A stretch of 64,000 bases of DNA from Rheinheimera riviphila (GTDB taxonomy: Bacteria; Pseudomonadota; Gammaproteobacteria; Enterobacterales; Alteromonadaceae): contig NZ_SACS01000017.1 of NCBI RefSeq assembly GCF_004005945.1, positions 55,849-119,848 on the forward strand, written 5' to 3'. Of this stretch, positions 26,206 to 34,764 are shown piece by piece. Positions within the stretch are counted from its first letter, which is position 1; each line of letters starts with the position of its first letter. The notes under the pieces were generated by a model. That model searched no databases. It was not told the origin of the DNA and saw only the letters and a list, made by a program, of their open reading frames with translations. The translations under genes were made by a program, and so were the position numbers.

Positions 26206-27537
26206 CTAGCGAAAGGTGCGCGCAGCAATACTACACAAGCCTTTGCCAACCGAGCCAAAGCGGTCACCATGCACCAACGGAATATCTGGTAGCATCGTCT
26301 GCAATAATGCCTGAATGCCCTTGGCTGCGGACGCGCCACCGGTTAAGAAGATACAATCGGGTTTGCTGCTGGCATCCGTCATACTTTGGCTAATCAGTTT
26401 TTGAATGCCGTTTAATTCCTGATAAATCGCTTGATCCAGCTGTGCGCTGCTAATCAGTTGCGACAGTTCTGGTTCAACCCTTGCCAGCGACACAGCAGTA
26501 TCAGTTTGATCGGCCAGGCTAATTTTGGCCTGCTCTGCCGCCTGCACCAGGTAATAACTTAAATGCTGCTGATATAGCTGCCCCAATCTGGCAACTTTGG
26601 CAGGCTCTTTCGCCTGTAACATGAGCTGCTGAATTTCTGCGCTGGTTTGTGGCCGGTAGAAATTCTCTTGCGCCTGAATATCAATAATATTGACCGCGTC
26701 ACTAAACAACGAATTCGGCAGCGGACGGCCGGTGAGGGCTTGTGTACCGCGGCCCAATAACGGCATCAGGCTGTAAATGGCCAATTTAATGTCCATATCA
26801 ACACCGCCAATGCGCCGTCCGGCATGACCAAGTAAATCACTACTGCGATCCAGTTGCGCCATTCGCTTCGGGCCAAGCCGAATCAAACTGATATCGCTGG
26901 TGCCACCGCCAATATCAACCACTAACACCAACTGCTCTTTATCTAAACTCCGCTCAAATTCCATCGCCGCTGCGACTGGCTCATAAGCGAATTGAATTTC
27001 GCGAAAACCAACATCGGCCGCCGCCTGGCGTAAAATAGCTTCGGCGCGTTCATCGCCCAAAGCGCCGTCAATGCCCTGAAAATGCACCGGACGACCTAAT
27101 ACTGCGTAGTCCAGGGTTGCAGCTTCGGCAATTTGCTGGTGCTGCTGCGCTTTGTGTTTGATTTCTTTAAGTAATAAGGTACAGATCTGCCGATAAATCT
27201 GACTTTGTGCCGGGGTTAGCCTAGAACCCAACATTGATTTTGGCGATCGGATAAACACACCGGCTAACGGATCCGAGCTGTAATGCTGGTGCGCCGCCTG
27301 ACCCAGAAAAACTTTGGCGTCCTGCGCCAGCAGCCGGTGCAGACTTTCATTGATATAAGGCTCGTCGCTGTCATGGTGCTGGTCGTTGTCATCGGCTTTA
27401 CGTCTTTGGATATAAAGCGCAGAACTCAGATAACGGCTGTCGCCGTCCATTAATGCCAGTTCTGGCTCGTCGCCGTTCAGCCAACCAGCGGTACAGTTGG
27501 AAGTACCAAAATCAATACCACAGTAGTTCTTCGTCAT
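26206..27537 (-). CDS. yegD: YegD-like Hsp70-family protein
   Basis: 443 residues, the length of E. coli YegD (about 450). It has the actin/Hsp70 nucleotide-binding signatures GIDFGTSNC (N-terminus), VVDIGGGTSDISL (about 210-222) and FLTGGASAAKG (near 400), plus the family's FVRSPKS-like block (VFIRSPKSMLG). There is no substrate-binding domain, so it is an ATPase-only Hsp70 relative. Its function is unknown in the family. It stands alone and reads away from the flgO cluster. Confidence 0.87.
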   Translation of the reverse strand: MTKNYCGIDFGTSNCTAGWLNGDEPELALMDGDSRYLSSALYIQRRKADDNDQHHDSDEPYINESLHRLLAQDAKVFLGQAAHQHYSSDPLAGVFIRSPKSMLGSRLTPAQSQIYRQICTLLLKEIKHKAQQHQQIAEAATLDYAVLGRPVHFQGIDGALGDERAEAILRQAAADVGFREIQFAYEPVAAAMEFERSLDKEQLVLVVDIGGGTSDISLIRLGPKRMAQLDRSSDLLGHAGRRIGGVDMDIKLAIYSLMPLLGRGTQALTGRPLPNSLFSDAVNIIDIQAQENFYRPQTSAEIQQLMLQAKEPAKVARLGQLYQQHLSYYLVQAAEQAKISLADQTDTAVSLARVEPELSQLISSAQLDQAIYQELNGIQKLISQSMTDASSKPDCIFLTGGASAAKGIQALLQTMLPDIPLVHGDRFGSVGKGLCSIAARTFR

Positions 27538-27625
27538 CGTCAGCGCCTGTTGTTGCGGATTTTGCGGTCAAGGTAAAAAAGCGGCGCAGTATACATGGCT
27601 TCCCAGGCGGCGTCAGTCTCAATGC

Positions 27626-27641
27626 TGGCATTGATTTTGCT
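27626..27641 (+). promoter_or_regulatory. Sigma-54 promoter motif upstream of the flgO cluster
   Basis: TGGCATTGATTTTGCT matches TGGCAC-N5-TTGCW except for one base of the -24 box. It lies about 110 bases before the first FlgO-family start codon. RpoN-dependent flgO transcription is known in Vibrio. Confidence 0.65.
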
Positions 27642-27750
27642 GAAGTCGACTATCAACCACAGTTCGACTTGTCGCCACAGATTGCTATCTGCGGCAACAA
27701 AGTCGGGTGTAACCTTCGCGCAGCAGCGGCAACCCTAGGGGAAGCTTAGA

Positions 27751-28344
27751 ATGATCCAGCTTAAATCAATATTATCGGTGATGTGCTTACTGCTAATCAG
27801 CAGTTGCGCGCAGGAACCACAGCGGCAGCATTCTGCCCGTACCGCGCAACAAGTTGCCATTACGCCGGTGCTGTATTACACCGAACGGATCGCCGACCGG
27901 CTGTTTCAGGATTTAGGTCCCATCCCGGATGGTACTATTGCGGTGGTTAGTTTCACCGAGCTTAAATCTTTGGCACCGGATCCTTATAATCTGTCGATGA
28001 ATTTATTGGGGCTACAGCTGCAGGAAAGTATGCTGACGGTCGCCAGCCAGCGTGGTTATAAAGTGAAAGAGCTGCGTTTAGCCTCGCAGGTGAAGGTGTA
28101 TAGCGATCACGAACGGATCTTAAGCCGCGACATTACCGAACTTGCCACCCAGCAATCCGTGCGTTACGTCATTGCCGGTACCCTGAATCAAGCCGAAAAT
28201 TACACTACAGTGAATGCCAGGTTGGTCGATATTCAGAGTAATACCATTATTGCAGCTGCTTCGGATCTGGTGCCGGCCAATGTGCTTGGCAGTGCCGAAA
28301 AAGTGCAGTTACGCCAGCAACAACTGTATCGCAGCGGCGACTAA
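27751..28344 (+). CDS. flgO: FlgO-family outer membrane lipoprotein (first of three)
   Basis: 197 residues with a lipobox ending at Cys19 (LLISSC). The FlgO domain occupies most of the mature protein, with the strand-helix pattern beginning TIAVVSFTEL and the SRDITELA and AGTLNQ blocks shared by all three paralogues here. In Vibrio, FlgO is an outer-membrane protein connected with the H-ring and flagellar stability. This copy is the shortest and closest in length to Vibrio FlgO, so I give it the symbol. First gene downstream of a sigma-54 motif. Confidence 0.8.
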   Translation: MIQLKSILSVMCLLLISSCAQEPQRQHSARTAQQVAITPVLYYTERIADRLFQDLGPIPDGTIAVVSFTELKSLAPDPYNLSMNLLGLQLQESMLTVASQRGYKVKELRLASQVKVYSDHERILSRDITELATQQSVRYVIAGTLNQAENYTTVNARLVDIQSNTIIAAASDLVPANVLGSAEKVQLRQQQLYRSGD

Positions 28345-28361
28345 CACAGGATTTCAGCCCT

Positions 28362-29150
28362 ATGAAAACTCAATTACCTAAGCATCTGTTTATCGCCAGC
28401 CTGAGTTTGGCTATTGTTGGTTGTTCTTCTTTGAGTATTTTTGATGAAGCGCAACAGGCGCAAATTGAAGCTGAAGGCCCGCCGGCCCGGCATGATGTTG
28501 CGCTGCAAGGTGCGCCGCAACGAGCAATGCCAGCTGGTGCTGCGGCAGCGCCGGTTCTGCCTTCGGTTCAAAACAGTTCGCCGCTTTATGTGACACCAGG
28601 CCTGTATGACGGTGCCGCCTATCAGGCCACCCGTATGAGTGCGCAGAAAATGCAGCAGCATTATCAGCCGCAAGTTGGCGTGAATGTGAATCACTATGTG
28701 CAGGGCATGATGCACGATCTGGTCGCTAATCTGGATATGGTCAAGCAAGGCATGATTATTGGTGTCACCAGCTTTGTGTACCTTGATGGCGCTTATGATC
28801 AAACCGATTTATTCGGCAATCAGCTGTCTGAAGGTTTTATGCATGAAATTCATCAGTTTGGACTTGATGTGGTCGATTTCAAAACCACCGATTATATTCG
28901 GGTTACCCCAAAAGGCGATTTTGTATTTAGCCGGGATTTTATGGAGTTACGTGAAGAACAGCCGATCGAATATGTGCTCGGTGGTACTTTAGTGCAGCAT
29001 CAGGGCGGTACTTTAGTGAATGCCAGGATTGTATCGGTCGCCAGTAAAAAAGTGCTGGCCAGCGCCCAGAGTTTCGTGCCGCAGCATGTGGTTAGCGCGA
29101 TCCAACCGTCGGCACTGCCGGGTAAACTCTATCTGAAACAAGGTGAATAA
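28362..29150 (+). CDS. FlgO-family outer membrane lipoprotein (second of three)
   Basis: 262 residues: lipobox ending at Cys21 (LAIVGC), an Ala/Pro-rich linker of about 45 residues, then a FlgO domain from about residue 110. It repeats the family pattern seen in its neighbours: GVTSFV, a GNQLSEGF block, SRDFMEL and LGGTLV. It begins 17 bases after the first copy and is followed by a third after one base, so the three form an operon. Probably a peptidoglycan-spanning variant, judging by the longer linker; that is inference. Confidence 0.8.
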   Translation: MKTQLPKHLFIASLSLAIVGCSSLSIFDEAQQAQIEAEGPPARHDVALQGAPQRAMPAGAAAAPVLPSVQNSSPLYVTPGLYDGAAYQATRMSAQKMQQHYQPQVGVNVNHYVQGMMHDLVANLDMVKQGMIIGVTSFVYLDGAYDQTDLFGNQLSEGFMHEIHQFGLDVVDFKTTDYIRVTPKGDFVFSRDFMELREEQPIEYVLGGTLVQHQGGTLVNARIVSVASKKVLASAQSFVPQHVVSAIQPSALPGKLYLKQGE

Positions 29151-29151
29151 G

Positions 29152-29991
29152 ATGCGTAACCTTGGAATTATATTGCTGCTCACGCAGTTAACGGCCTGTA
29201 GTCAGTTATGCGATTGTCAGCCGGCCAAAACTACCGGCACCAATCAATCGGCCACAGAGAATACGGCGACATCCACGATCGCCGAAGAAATGCAGGCTGA
29301 AAGTGCCGCTGCAGCAGAGAATTCGCCGCAGGTCGGCAGTTCCGGCTTAGAAGTGGTCAATACCAGACCGATGCAAGAAGCGACACCGGTTAACAGCACG
29401 AACGAGCCTTCGCAGTTTGATCAATTGCTGGCAGACCCAAATGCGAAGCCCATTATGCAGCTTACCGCTGGACGTCTGCAGCGCAGAGTCCTGCCTTCAG
29501 AAGCCGGCCAGGTATTTGCACCAGAACAACCCGCATCTCCTTATCCGCAGTTGCAGCACAGTCGTAAAGAATTGTTGGATTATGCGGCGCAGGCGGCATT
29601 TAAGTTGGCTGGATTTGACGCTTTACGCGGTGCCAAAGTGGGTGTAACCAGCTTTGTTGAATTTGACCCGACACTCAGACAAACGACCGCAGTAGGCAAT
29701 CAGTTCGCCGAAGCTATGGTTAGTTTATTGCCGCAATATGGTGTTGATGTCATTGAATACAAATTAACTCGTGGTATTACCATTGGCCCGGCTGGCGATC
29801 TCGCATTATCAAGAGACGTCAAAGAGCTTCAGGACAATGTCGGGATGGATTACATCCTGACCGGAACCGTGGTCGCAACCAAACGTGGCTTGCAGATCCA
29901 TAGTCGGGTGGTATCAGTCAGTCAGCACAAAGTGATCGCCGCAACTTCCACCCTTATTCCGCATCTGGTACTGCAACAAATTCAGCCTTAA
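29152..29991 (+). CDS. FlgO-family outer membrane lipoprotein (third of three)
   Basis: 279 residues from the ATG at 29152, which has AAGGTG upstream; a GTG at 29143 overlaps the previous gene. Lipobox ends at Cys16 (LTAC). A long Ser/Thr/Ala/Glu-rich linker (about 25-110) leads into a FlgO domain from about 150 with GVTSFV, GNQFAEAM, SRDVKEL and LTGTVV matching the second copy block by block. The second and third copies are clearly closer to each other than to the first. A hairpin follows the stop codon. Confidence 0.78.
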   Translation: MRNLGIILLLTQLTACSQLCDCQPAKTTGTNQSATENTATSTIAEEMQAESAAAAENSPQVGSSGLEVVNTRPMQEATPVNSTNEPSQFDQLLADPNAKPIMQLTAGRLQRRVLPSEAGQVFAPEQPASPYPQLQHSRKELLDYAAQAAFKLAGFDALRGAKVGVTSFVEFDPTLRQTTAVGNQFAEAMVSLLPQYGVDVIEYKLTRGITIGPAGDLALSRDVKELQDNVGMDYILTGTVVATKRGLQIHSRVVSVSQHKVIAATSTLIPHLVLQQIQP

Positions 29992-30024
29992 CCGGTTAAA
30001 TGGCCTGGCAGGATTAATCTTCAT

Positions 30025-30052
30025 TTCAGGCAATGTTCGCCAGTTGCCTGAA
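30025..30052 (+). terminator. Probable terminator of the flgO-like operon
   Basis: 9-bp stem TTCAGGCAA / TTGCCTGAA with a 10-base loop, 33 bases after the last FlgO-like stop codon. The following bases (TTTCAT) give only a weak T run. Confidence 0.5.
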
Positions 30053-30186
30053 TTTCATACAGATAATAAAAGCTTCGATTGACAACAGTGCAGAATTTTA
30101 GCAGCATGACGGCCGCTGAACAGGATGTAGTTTTGTACTCACTCTGTACGAAGATTGCCGGTCCAGCTATCAATGTGTACCTCACC

Positions 30187-30261
30187 GGCCCCATAGTTAA
30201 ATGGATATAACGGCCCCCTCCTAAGGGGCAGTTACAGGTTCGATTCCTGTTGGGGCCGCCA
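30187..30261 (+). tRNA. tRNA-Arg, anticodon CCU
   Basis: 75 nt with encoded CCA (30259-30261). Acceptor arms GGCCCCA (30187-30193) and TGGGGCC (30251-30257); D stem GTTA/TAAC; anticodon stem GCCCC/GGGGC with loop CTCCTAA, anticodon CCT at 30220-30222; T arm ACAGG-TTCGATT-CCTGT. It reads AGG codons. A TTGACA-like -35 box is visible at 30079-30084, but its -10 partner is poor. It lies between the flgO cluster and flgT with no sign of an integrated element at its 3' end. Confidence 0.95.
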
Positions 30262-30283
30262 TTTGCGTGAGCTGATAGTTGAT

Positions 30284-31468
30284 TTACTGCTGAGCTTCCG
30301 GAAACACTGAATCGTTTTCTTCAGTCTCGGCTTGTGCTGCAACCGACGCCAAATCACCAGCCTGAATATTTGCCAGCAGTTCATGATTGATACTTTGCGC
30401 CCAGGCTGTTTCATGACTCAATTGGGTCACCTTAACCACCAGCGGCGTTACTGTTAACAATTCCTGCGCATGACCAAAGTTATCCGTCAGTTCACGCCGA
30501 TGAATCAGCGTAAAACTATCGCCAACTTTCACGCCATGCGCCGAGCCAATACTCAGCAGAACCTGGTTTTGCCGCACTTGCTTCACATCGGCCAATAAAG
30601 GCTCACAGCGGATCGCTTCTTCAACATCCATTACTGCGGCATCTAAAATTCGCTCCGCTGCTTTACCGTAATCGGAGCGCCAGAATCGTTGGTACTGTGG
30701 ATCCAAGGCAGTGCTTTTTCGGACCGACCAAATGGCGGATGTTTGGTATTTTTGTTGAAATACCATCCGTTCATCAACTAAATCAAACAAAGCCACTTCA
30801 ATGTGGAAGAATCTTTCCCGATCAGCATTGGACCAGAACTGCCAATTGGTACCACTGGTTTCCCCCAAAGACACATCATCCAGCGTTGCTGACAAGATGT
30901 AACGTGCGCCATATTGCTGCTGAACGGCCTGACGTTCCTGATAACTTAAATTTTGGCCGTTGATTGGATTATTGAGTGGCTGCGGCCAGCTGCTTTGACT
31001 GATTTCACTGAGTTTGTCACTGAACAACTTGCTGCTGACTTTGCCCAGTTCAAATAATTCGCCAACCACCGCTTGCTCCGGCAGTTTTAGCTTAAACGGC
31101 GTGATCAGTAATTTTTTCTTATAAGAAAGAGTGGGGCAAGCCGGTTCAGTCTGAAAGATATCGGCACGAATGGTCACTTCGAATACGCCGTTGTGGGCGC
31201 GCTCGGTAACCAGCTGCACTTGCTGGATCTCACCAAAGCTTTTCACCTGGGTGCTTTCTTGTGTCAAAAGTCCGTCAGTTACCTGCTGTACACTGCGGAT
31301 TGAAACGCCAGCGAACAATAACGCCCGTTTGACGGCGTCTTCTGTGGCCTGCGCGCGGGCGGCCGCCTGATCACCATTGCGGATAGTTGCCTGGCCGGTC
31401 GTTTCGTACCATTGCGCCTGGGCATGTCCGGCCAGCATGACCAGCATTAAACCACCAATTGTCCGCAT
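30284..31468 (-). CDS. flgT: Flagellar H-ring protein FlgT
   Basis: 394 residues from the ATG at 31468, which has GGAGAG upstream; a GTG at 31483 adds five residues and would place that site inside the gene. A signal peptide (cleavage after AQA near residue 19) is followed by the three FlgT domains, starting WYETTGQATI and including the QVTDGLLTQE and DIFQTEPACP blocks. In Vibrio FlgT forms the H-ring around the LP ring and recruits MotX/MotY. A sigma-54 motif lies about 35 bases upstream, divergent from the flgP promoter. Confidence 0.9.
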   Translation of the reverse strand: MRTIGGLMLVMLAGHAQAQWYETTGQATIRNGDQAAARAQATEDAVKRALLFAGVSIRSVQQVTDGLLTQESTQVKSFGEIQQVQLVTERAHNGVFEVTIRADIFQTEPACPTLSYKKKLLITPFKLKLPEQAVVGELFELGKVSSKLFSDKLSEISQSSWPQPLNNPINGQNLSYQERQAVQQQYGARYILSATLDDVSLGETSGTNWQFWSNADRERFFHIEVALFDLVDERMVFQQKYQTSAIWSVRKSTALDPQYQRFWRSDYGKAAERILDAAVMDVEEAIRCEPLLADVKQVRQNQVLLSIGSAHGVKVGDSFTLIHRRELTDNFGHAQELLTVTPLVVKVTQLSHETAWAQSINHELLANIQAGDLASVAAQAETEENDSVFPEAQQ

Positions 31469-31502
31469 GTTGTTACTCTCCACATTATCTTACCTGGGTT
31501 AA

Positions 31503-31518
31503 AGCAATTTACGTGCCT
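31503..31518 (-). promoter_or_regulatory. Sigma-54 promoter of flgT
   Basis: On the minus strand the sequence reads AGGCACGTAAATTGCT, matching TGGCAC-N5-TTGCW at every conserved base except the first. It lies about 35 bases upstream of the flgT start codon. Confidence 0.75.
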
Positions 31519-31538
31519 GCTACCGAACACGGGAATTT

Positions 31539-31554
31539 TGGCGCGAATTCTGCA
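31539..31554 (+). promoter_or_regulatory. Possible sigma-54 promoter of flgP
   Basis: TGGCGCGAATTCTGCA has the GG and GC cores at the right spacing, with two mismatches to TGGCAC-N5-TTGCA. It lies 65 bases before flgP and is set back to back with the flgT promoter. Confidence 0.5.
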
Positions 31555-31618
31555 GTGAAAAGCTAGTGCTAGTGAATGAATGCACGCAATACCATCGAAT
31601 GATTTCCAAGAGGTCACA

Positions 31619-32074
31619 ATGAACAGATCCATGTTAATGCTGCTTAGCACAGTGCTTTTATCAGGCTGTAGTGTGTTTATGGATAAAGAAGTGCAGTGGG
31701 AATCGGTCCAGCCAGAGCATTTTCCGGTACTAACCGCTGTCGGGTATGCACCAGTGTCGGCACAACAAGCTGAGACGGACGAGCAAAAAATGCTGATGGC
31801 GATGAAAGCCTCAAAACTTGAAGCGTACAAAGAGCTTGCGGAACAAGTGTATGGACAGAAAATCGATTACAAAGTGACGATGGCCCAGGCTGCGATGGGC
31901 AATGAGCAACTCAAAGCCTCATTGCAAGGCGTGATCCGCGGCGCCCGTGTCGTAAAAACCTATCCTGTCGGCCAGTTTTATGCCACAGAAATGGAGCTGG
32001 ATTTTAAGCAAGTTTATGATTTATATCAGAATGCGCAGCCAGTGCGTCGAGTCAAAGCAGTGAAGTATTATTAA
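31619..32074 (+). CDS. flgP: Flagellar outer membrane lipoprotein FlgP (LPP20 family)
   Basis: 151 residues from the ATG at 31619, which has AAGAGG upstream; an ATG at 31580 lacks one. Lipobox ends at Cys17 (LLSGC). The LPP20 body has the AVGYAPV opening, the helix AMKASKLEAYKELAEQVYG and the IRGARVV strand typical of FlgP. In Vibrio and Campylobacter FlgP forms an outer-membrane ring around the flagellar base. It is read divergently from flgT and convergently with flgN. Confidence 0.9.
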   Translation: MNRSMLMLLSTVLLSGCSVFMDKEVQWESVQPEHFPVLTAVGYAPVSAQQAETDEQKMLMAMKASKLEAYKELAEQVYGQKIDYKVTMAQAAMGNEQLKASLQGVIRGARVVKTYPVGQFYATEMELDFKQVYDLYQNAQPVRRVKAVKYY

Positions 32075-32148
32075 TTTATTACAGATTTACTGAGTATTGA
32101 GGGAAGGTACGACGGTGAAATTAAAACGTTAGTATCAGCTCATTCATT

Positions 32149-32580
32149 TCAGGCTTTAATGCCTTTACCAATGCTATCAACAGCAGGTTTGCCTTTGGCA
32201 GTATAGGTAAGTCCGGCTTTACCACGATTCTGTAGAATTTCATGTTTAAACCGTTCCACAACTAACTGGCTTTGTTCAACACTTTGCCGGTTGACTTCAT
32301 TTTGTTCTTTGCACTGCTCAAGCAATTGATCTAACTGGCTGACGGCATCGCTAAACCAGCTTTGGTTTTTTAGTTCGGCAAGCTGTGGCAGTTCGGAAAT
32401 TTGTTGATCAAGTTGTTGGATCAGTTCCAGCTGCTGTACTTTTAACAGGCAACCTTGATCCAGCTTCTCGACATCGCGACTAGAAATGGCAGTTAATTCA
32501 GATTTTAATAACGACAAAAGCACCAGGAGGTGCTCTTGTTGTTTGTTTAACAAAGACAAAATGAGGGAGGGATCAATCAT
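32149..32580 (-). CDS. flgN: Flagellar export chaperone FlgN
   Basis: 143 residues, largely alpha-helical and coiled-coil-like, with many Gln, Glu and Leu residues and a short basic C-terminus ending in a tail typical of FlgN (YTAKG near residue 126). FlgN escorts the hook-filament junction proteins FlgK and FlgL to the export gate. It overlaps flgM by four bases on the same strand, the usual flgMN pair. Its clients are encoded at 43.6-46.8 kb. Confidence 0.82.
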   Translation of the reverse strand: MIDPSLILSLLNKQQEHLLVLLSLLKSELTAISSRDVEKLDQGCLLKVQQLELIQQLDQQISELPQLAELKNQSWFSDAVSQLDQLLEQCKEQNEVNRQSVEQSQLVVERFKHEILQNRGKAGLTYTAKGKPAVDSIGKGIKA

Positions 32581-32900
32581 CTTTTATTAAACAACTCGCC
32601 TTCAAACTGAACGATGCGTTTCGCCAGTTGTTCGACATTAATTTTGTATTTACCTTCAGCAATCGCCTGTTTGATATCATCGATTTTTTTCTGATCGATG
32701 CCTGAACTGCCGCTGGCTTTTTCTTGTGCTTTCGTGAACTGCTGAGCCTGAGTGGTCAGAGACACTGAATCCTGTTTTTGGGTCGGTGCATTCAACGTCG
32801 CTTGTTGCTGGGCAACTTGCTGTTTTTGAACGTTTTGATCGACTTTGTCGGTTTTCACCGCCGGTGTGGTTTGCACACCTTGATTTACATTGATAGCCAT
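32577..32900 (-). CDS. flgM: Anti-sigma-28 factor FlgM
   Basis: 107 residues: a flexible Gln/Thr/Val-rich N-terminal half, then the FlgM C-terminal region with DSVSLTTQAQQF and helices KKIDDIKQAIAEGKYKIN and QLAKRIVQFEGELF. FlgM holds FliA inactive until the hook is complete and FlgM is exported. It has a near-perfect sigma-28 promoter 45 bases upstream, so FliA drives its own inhibitor. A possible additional route is read-through from flgA. Confidence 0.92.
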   Translation of the reverse strand: MAINVNQGVQTTPAVKTDKVDQNVQKQQVAQQQATLNAPTQKQDSVSLTTQAQQFTKAQEKASGSSGIDQKKIDDIKQAIAEGKYKINVEQLAKRIVQFEGELFNKR

Positions 32901-32944
32901 AATTTACCCCCTCATCAGACCCACTGGTCTATTCCTTGATCATT

Positions 32945-32971
32945 TTAACGGCAGCAGTCAGTAAAACTTTA
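32945..32971 (-). promoter_or_regulatory. Sigma-28 promoter of flgM
   Basis: On the minus strand the -35 box is TAAAGTTT (exact consensus, 32964-32971), followed by an 11-base spacer and GCCGTTAA (32945-32952; one mismatch to GCCGATAA). It lies between the flgA stop and the flgM start. Confidence 0.85.
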
Positions 32972-32978
32972 GGATTTT

Positions 32979-33692
32979 TTATAATTTAATTTCAACTCGT
33001 TTTACTGCGGTAATTTGTGCTGTAACAACCCGTTTTGACTGTAGGTTCTGAACTTTGACATCATCGCCAAAAGTGCCGTCCTGCAAGGCCGTAGCCTGTG
33101 TTGTCACTGAGAGTCCGTTTGATACTCCTGCAATTGTAACAACATCTCCCTTACATACAAGACAAAGATCGTTTTTGGTTATTATTTGACCTGGATTTAG
33201 CGCTTTTTTTGTTCTGGCCCCAACAATAAATTGAGCATCATTTACTAAGGCGCCGCGGCTTTGCAAAAGTTCGGTTTCGGTTTGAACCAGCAAGTCGTTG
33301 CTTAAGTAACTCCCGGCGGCTAATTGTCGGGTCACTGCTACCGCATTGACCAACTGGCTAACTTTCGCCGATACAAACAACTGCCAGCCACCGGTGTCCG
33401 GGCATTGAATTCTGACAGTATTTTGACGCTGCAGTTGTACGTTTACTAAAGACATTTGCAACGATTGTTCACAGTTTTTATCTGACAGCCGACTATCCAG
33501 TGGATAGACCTGAATTTTTAATTTATTTACCGACTGATCTGGTACTTGCTGTTCCAGCCAATTTGTCGTGTGTGTTGTCAAATCTAACATTGAATAACTG
33601 GTTGCAGAAACACCCCAACTCAGCAAAGAGAGGCCTGCGCACAACGCCTGTAAATGACAGATTTTAGGCAAAAATTTATCGTACATTTTCAT
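32979..33692 (-). CDS. flgA: Flagellar basal body P-ring formation protein FlgA
   Basis: 237 residues with a signal peptide (cleavage near residue 30) and a FlgA/SAF domain: VRIQCPDTGGW, the SAF-type YLSNDLLVQTETEL and the KALNPGQIITKNDLCLVCKG block are typical. FlgA is a periplasmic chaperone for P-ring assembly by FlgI, encoded at 41.1 kb. It heads the minus-strand flgA-flgM-flgN set and diverges from cheV. The 125-base gap upstream holds a short palindrome (ACATAC-CAA-GTATGT, 33729-33743) but no clear flagellar-type promoter. Confidence 0.9.
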   Translation of the reverse strand: MKMYDKFLPKICHLQALCAGLSLLSWGVSATSYSMLDLTTHTTNWLEQQVPDQSVNKLKIQVYPLDSRLSDKNCEQSLQMSLVNVQLQRQNTVRIQCPDTGGWQLFVSAKVSQLVNAVAVTRQLAAGSYLSNDLLVQTETELLQSRGALVNDAQFIVGARTKKALNPGQIITKNDLCLVCKGDVVTIAGVSNGLSVTTQATALQDGTFGDDVKVQNLQSKRVVTAQITAVKRVEIKL

Positions 33693-33817
33693 ATTGTTTC
33701 AGCTATGCTTTATCGGCAAAGGGTTATAACATACCAAGTATGTCAATTTTTCAGTGACTTGCCGCTTTCAATTATCTGCTGCAAGAATCGATCCTGAACT
33801 TCTCTGGGGAGTCACAA

Positions 33818-34747
33818 ATGGCCGGTATTCTTGATTCTGTCAACCAACGAACGCAGTTGGTTGGGCAAAACCGATTGGAATTATTGCTGTTTCGGTTAGC
33901 TGGCAGGCAGCGGTTTGGTATCAATGTGTTTAAAGTCAGAGAAGTGTTGCAATGTCCCCCGCTGACCGCTATTCCTAAAAGGAACAAATTTGTTCGCGGT
34001 ATCGCCCACATTCGTGGACAGACCATTTCCGTCATCGATTTGAGCCTGGCAACTGGTGGTCGTCCGATCGAAAATACGAAGGACAGTTTTATTGTTATTG
34101 CTGAATACAATAGATCCGTGCAAGGTTTTTTGGTGAATTCAGTCGAACGCATCATCAATATCAACTGGTCAAGCATTATGCCGCCGCCAAAAGGTACTGG
34201 CGGTCGACAAAGTTATCTGACCGCAGTCACCGAAATCGATAACGAACTTGTTGAAATTATTGATGTAGAAAAAATCCTTGAAGAAATTTCACCATCACCT
34301 ACGACGATCACCGGTAATGTTGAAACTGAAAGTATCATGGCTGATCTTGGAGATCGCACCATCTTAATCGCTGATGATTCCGCGGTCGCGCGTAATCAGG
34401 TAAAACGTGCGCTTGAAAGCCTGGGTGTTACAATGCACTTAGTGAAAAATGGGCGTGAGGCGCTCACCTATCTGCAGGAAGTTGCCGCGAGTTGCCAGGA
34501 TTCGGTCACTGAGAAAATTGGTCTGTTGATTTCAGATATTGAAATGCCCGAGATGGACGGGTATACCTTGACTGCAGAAATCCGTATGGACCAAAAACTC
34601 AAGAAACTGCATGTTATTTTGCATACATCGTTAAGCGGCGTCTTTAATCAGCAAATGGTTCAAAAGGTTGGTGCTGATGATTTTATTGCCAAATTTAACC
34701 CAGATGAACTCGGTGATTCAGTACGTAAGTGGTTACATGCTGATTAA
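33818..34747 (+). CDS. cheV: Chemotaxis coupling protein CheV
   Basis: 309 residues: an N-terminal CheW-like domain (about 20-165; FGINVFKVREV, RGHTISVIDL-type segment) and a C-terminal receiver domain (about 180-305) with the acidic pocket ADD, phosphorylatable Asp in ISDIEMPEMDGY and the conserved Thr/Lys positions. CheV couples receptors to CheA and its receiver is thought to buffer phosphate in adaptation. The start ATG follows GGGGAG. It lies directly before cheR, as in Vibrio and Shewanella. Confidence 0.93.
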   Translation: MAGILDSVNQRTQLVGQNRLELLLFRLAGRQRFGINVFKVREVLQCPPLTAIPKRNKFVRGIAHIRGQTISVIDLSLATGGRPIENTKDSFIVIAEYNRSVQGFLVNSVERIININWSSIMPPPKGTGGRQSYLTAVTEIDNELVEIIDVEKILEEISPSPTTITGNVETESIMADLGDRTILIADDSAVARNQVKRALESLGVTMHLVKNGREALTYLQEVAASCQDSVTEKIGLLISDIEMPEMDGYTLTAEIRMDQKLKKLHVILHTSLSGVFNQQMVQKVGADDFIAKFNPDELGDSVRKWLHAD

Positions 34748-34764
34748 ACAATGGTGGTGCTGTC

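Noticed and set aside
30061..30186. Sigma-70 promoter of the tRNA from TTGACA at 30079
   Set aside because: The -35 box is perfect but no acceptable -10 box is found 16-18 bases downstream; mentioned with the tRNA only.
30262..31468. Integrated element at the tRNA-Arg gene
   Set aside because: The tRNA 3' end is followed after 22 bases by flgT, a normal flagellar gene, with no integrase or repeated tRNA end.
33693..33817. GCCGATAA-like box on the minus strand before flgA suggesting a sigma-28 promoter
   Set aside because: The -10-like sequence is exact, but at the 11-base spacing the -35 position reads TGGTATGT, a poor match.
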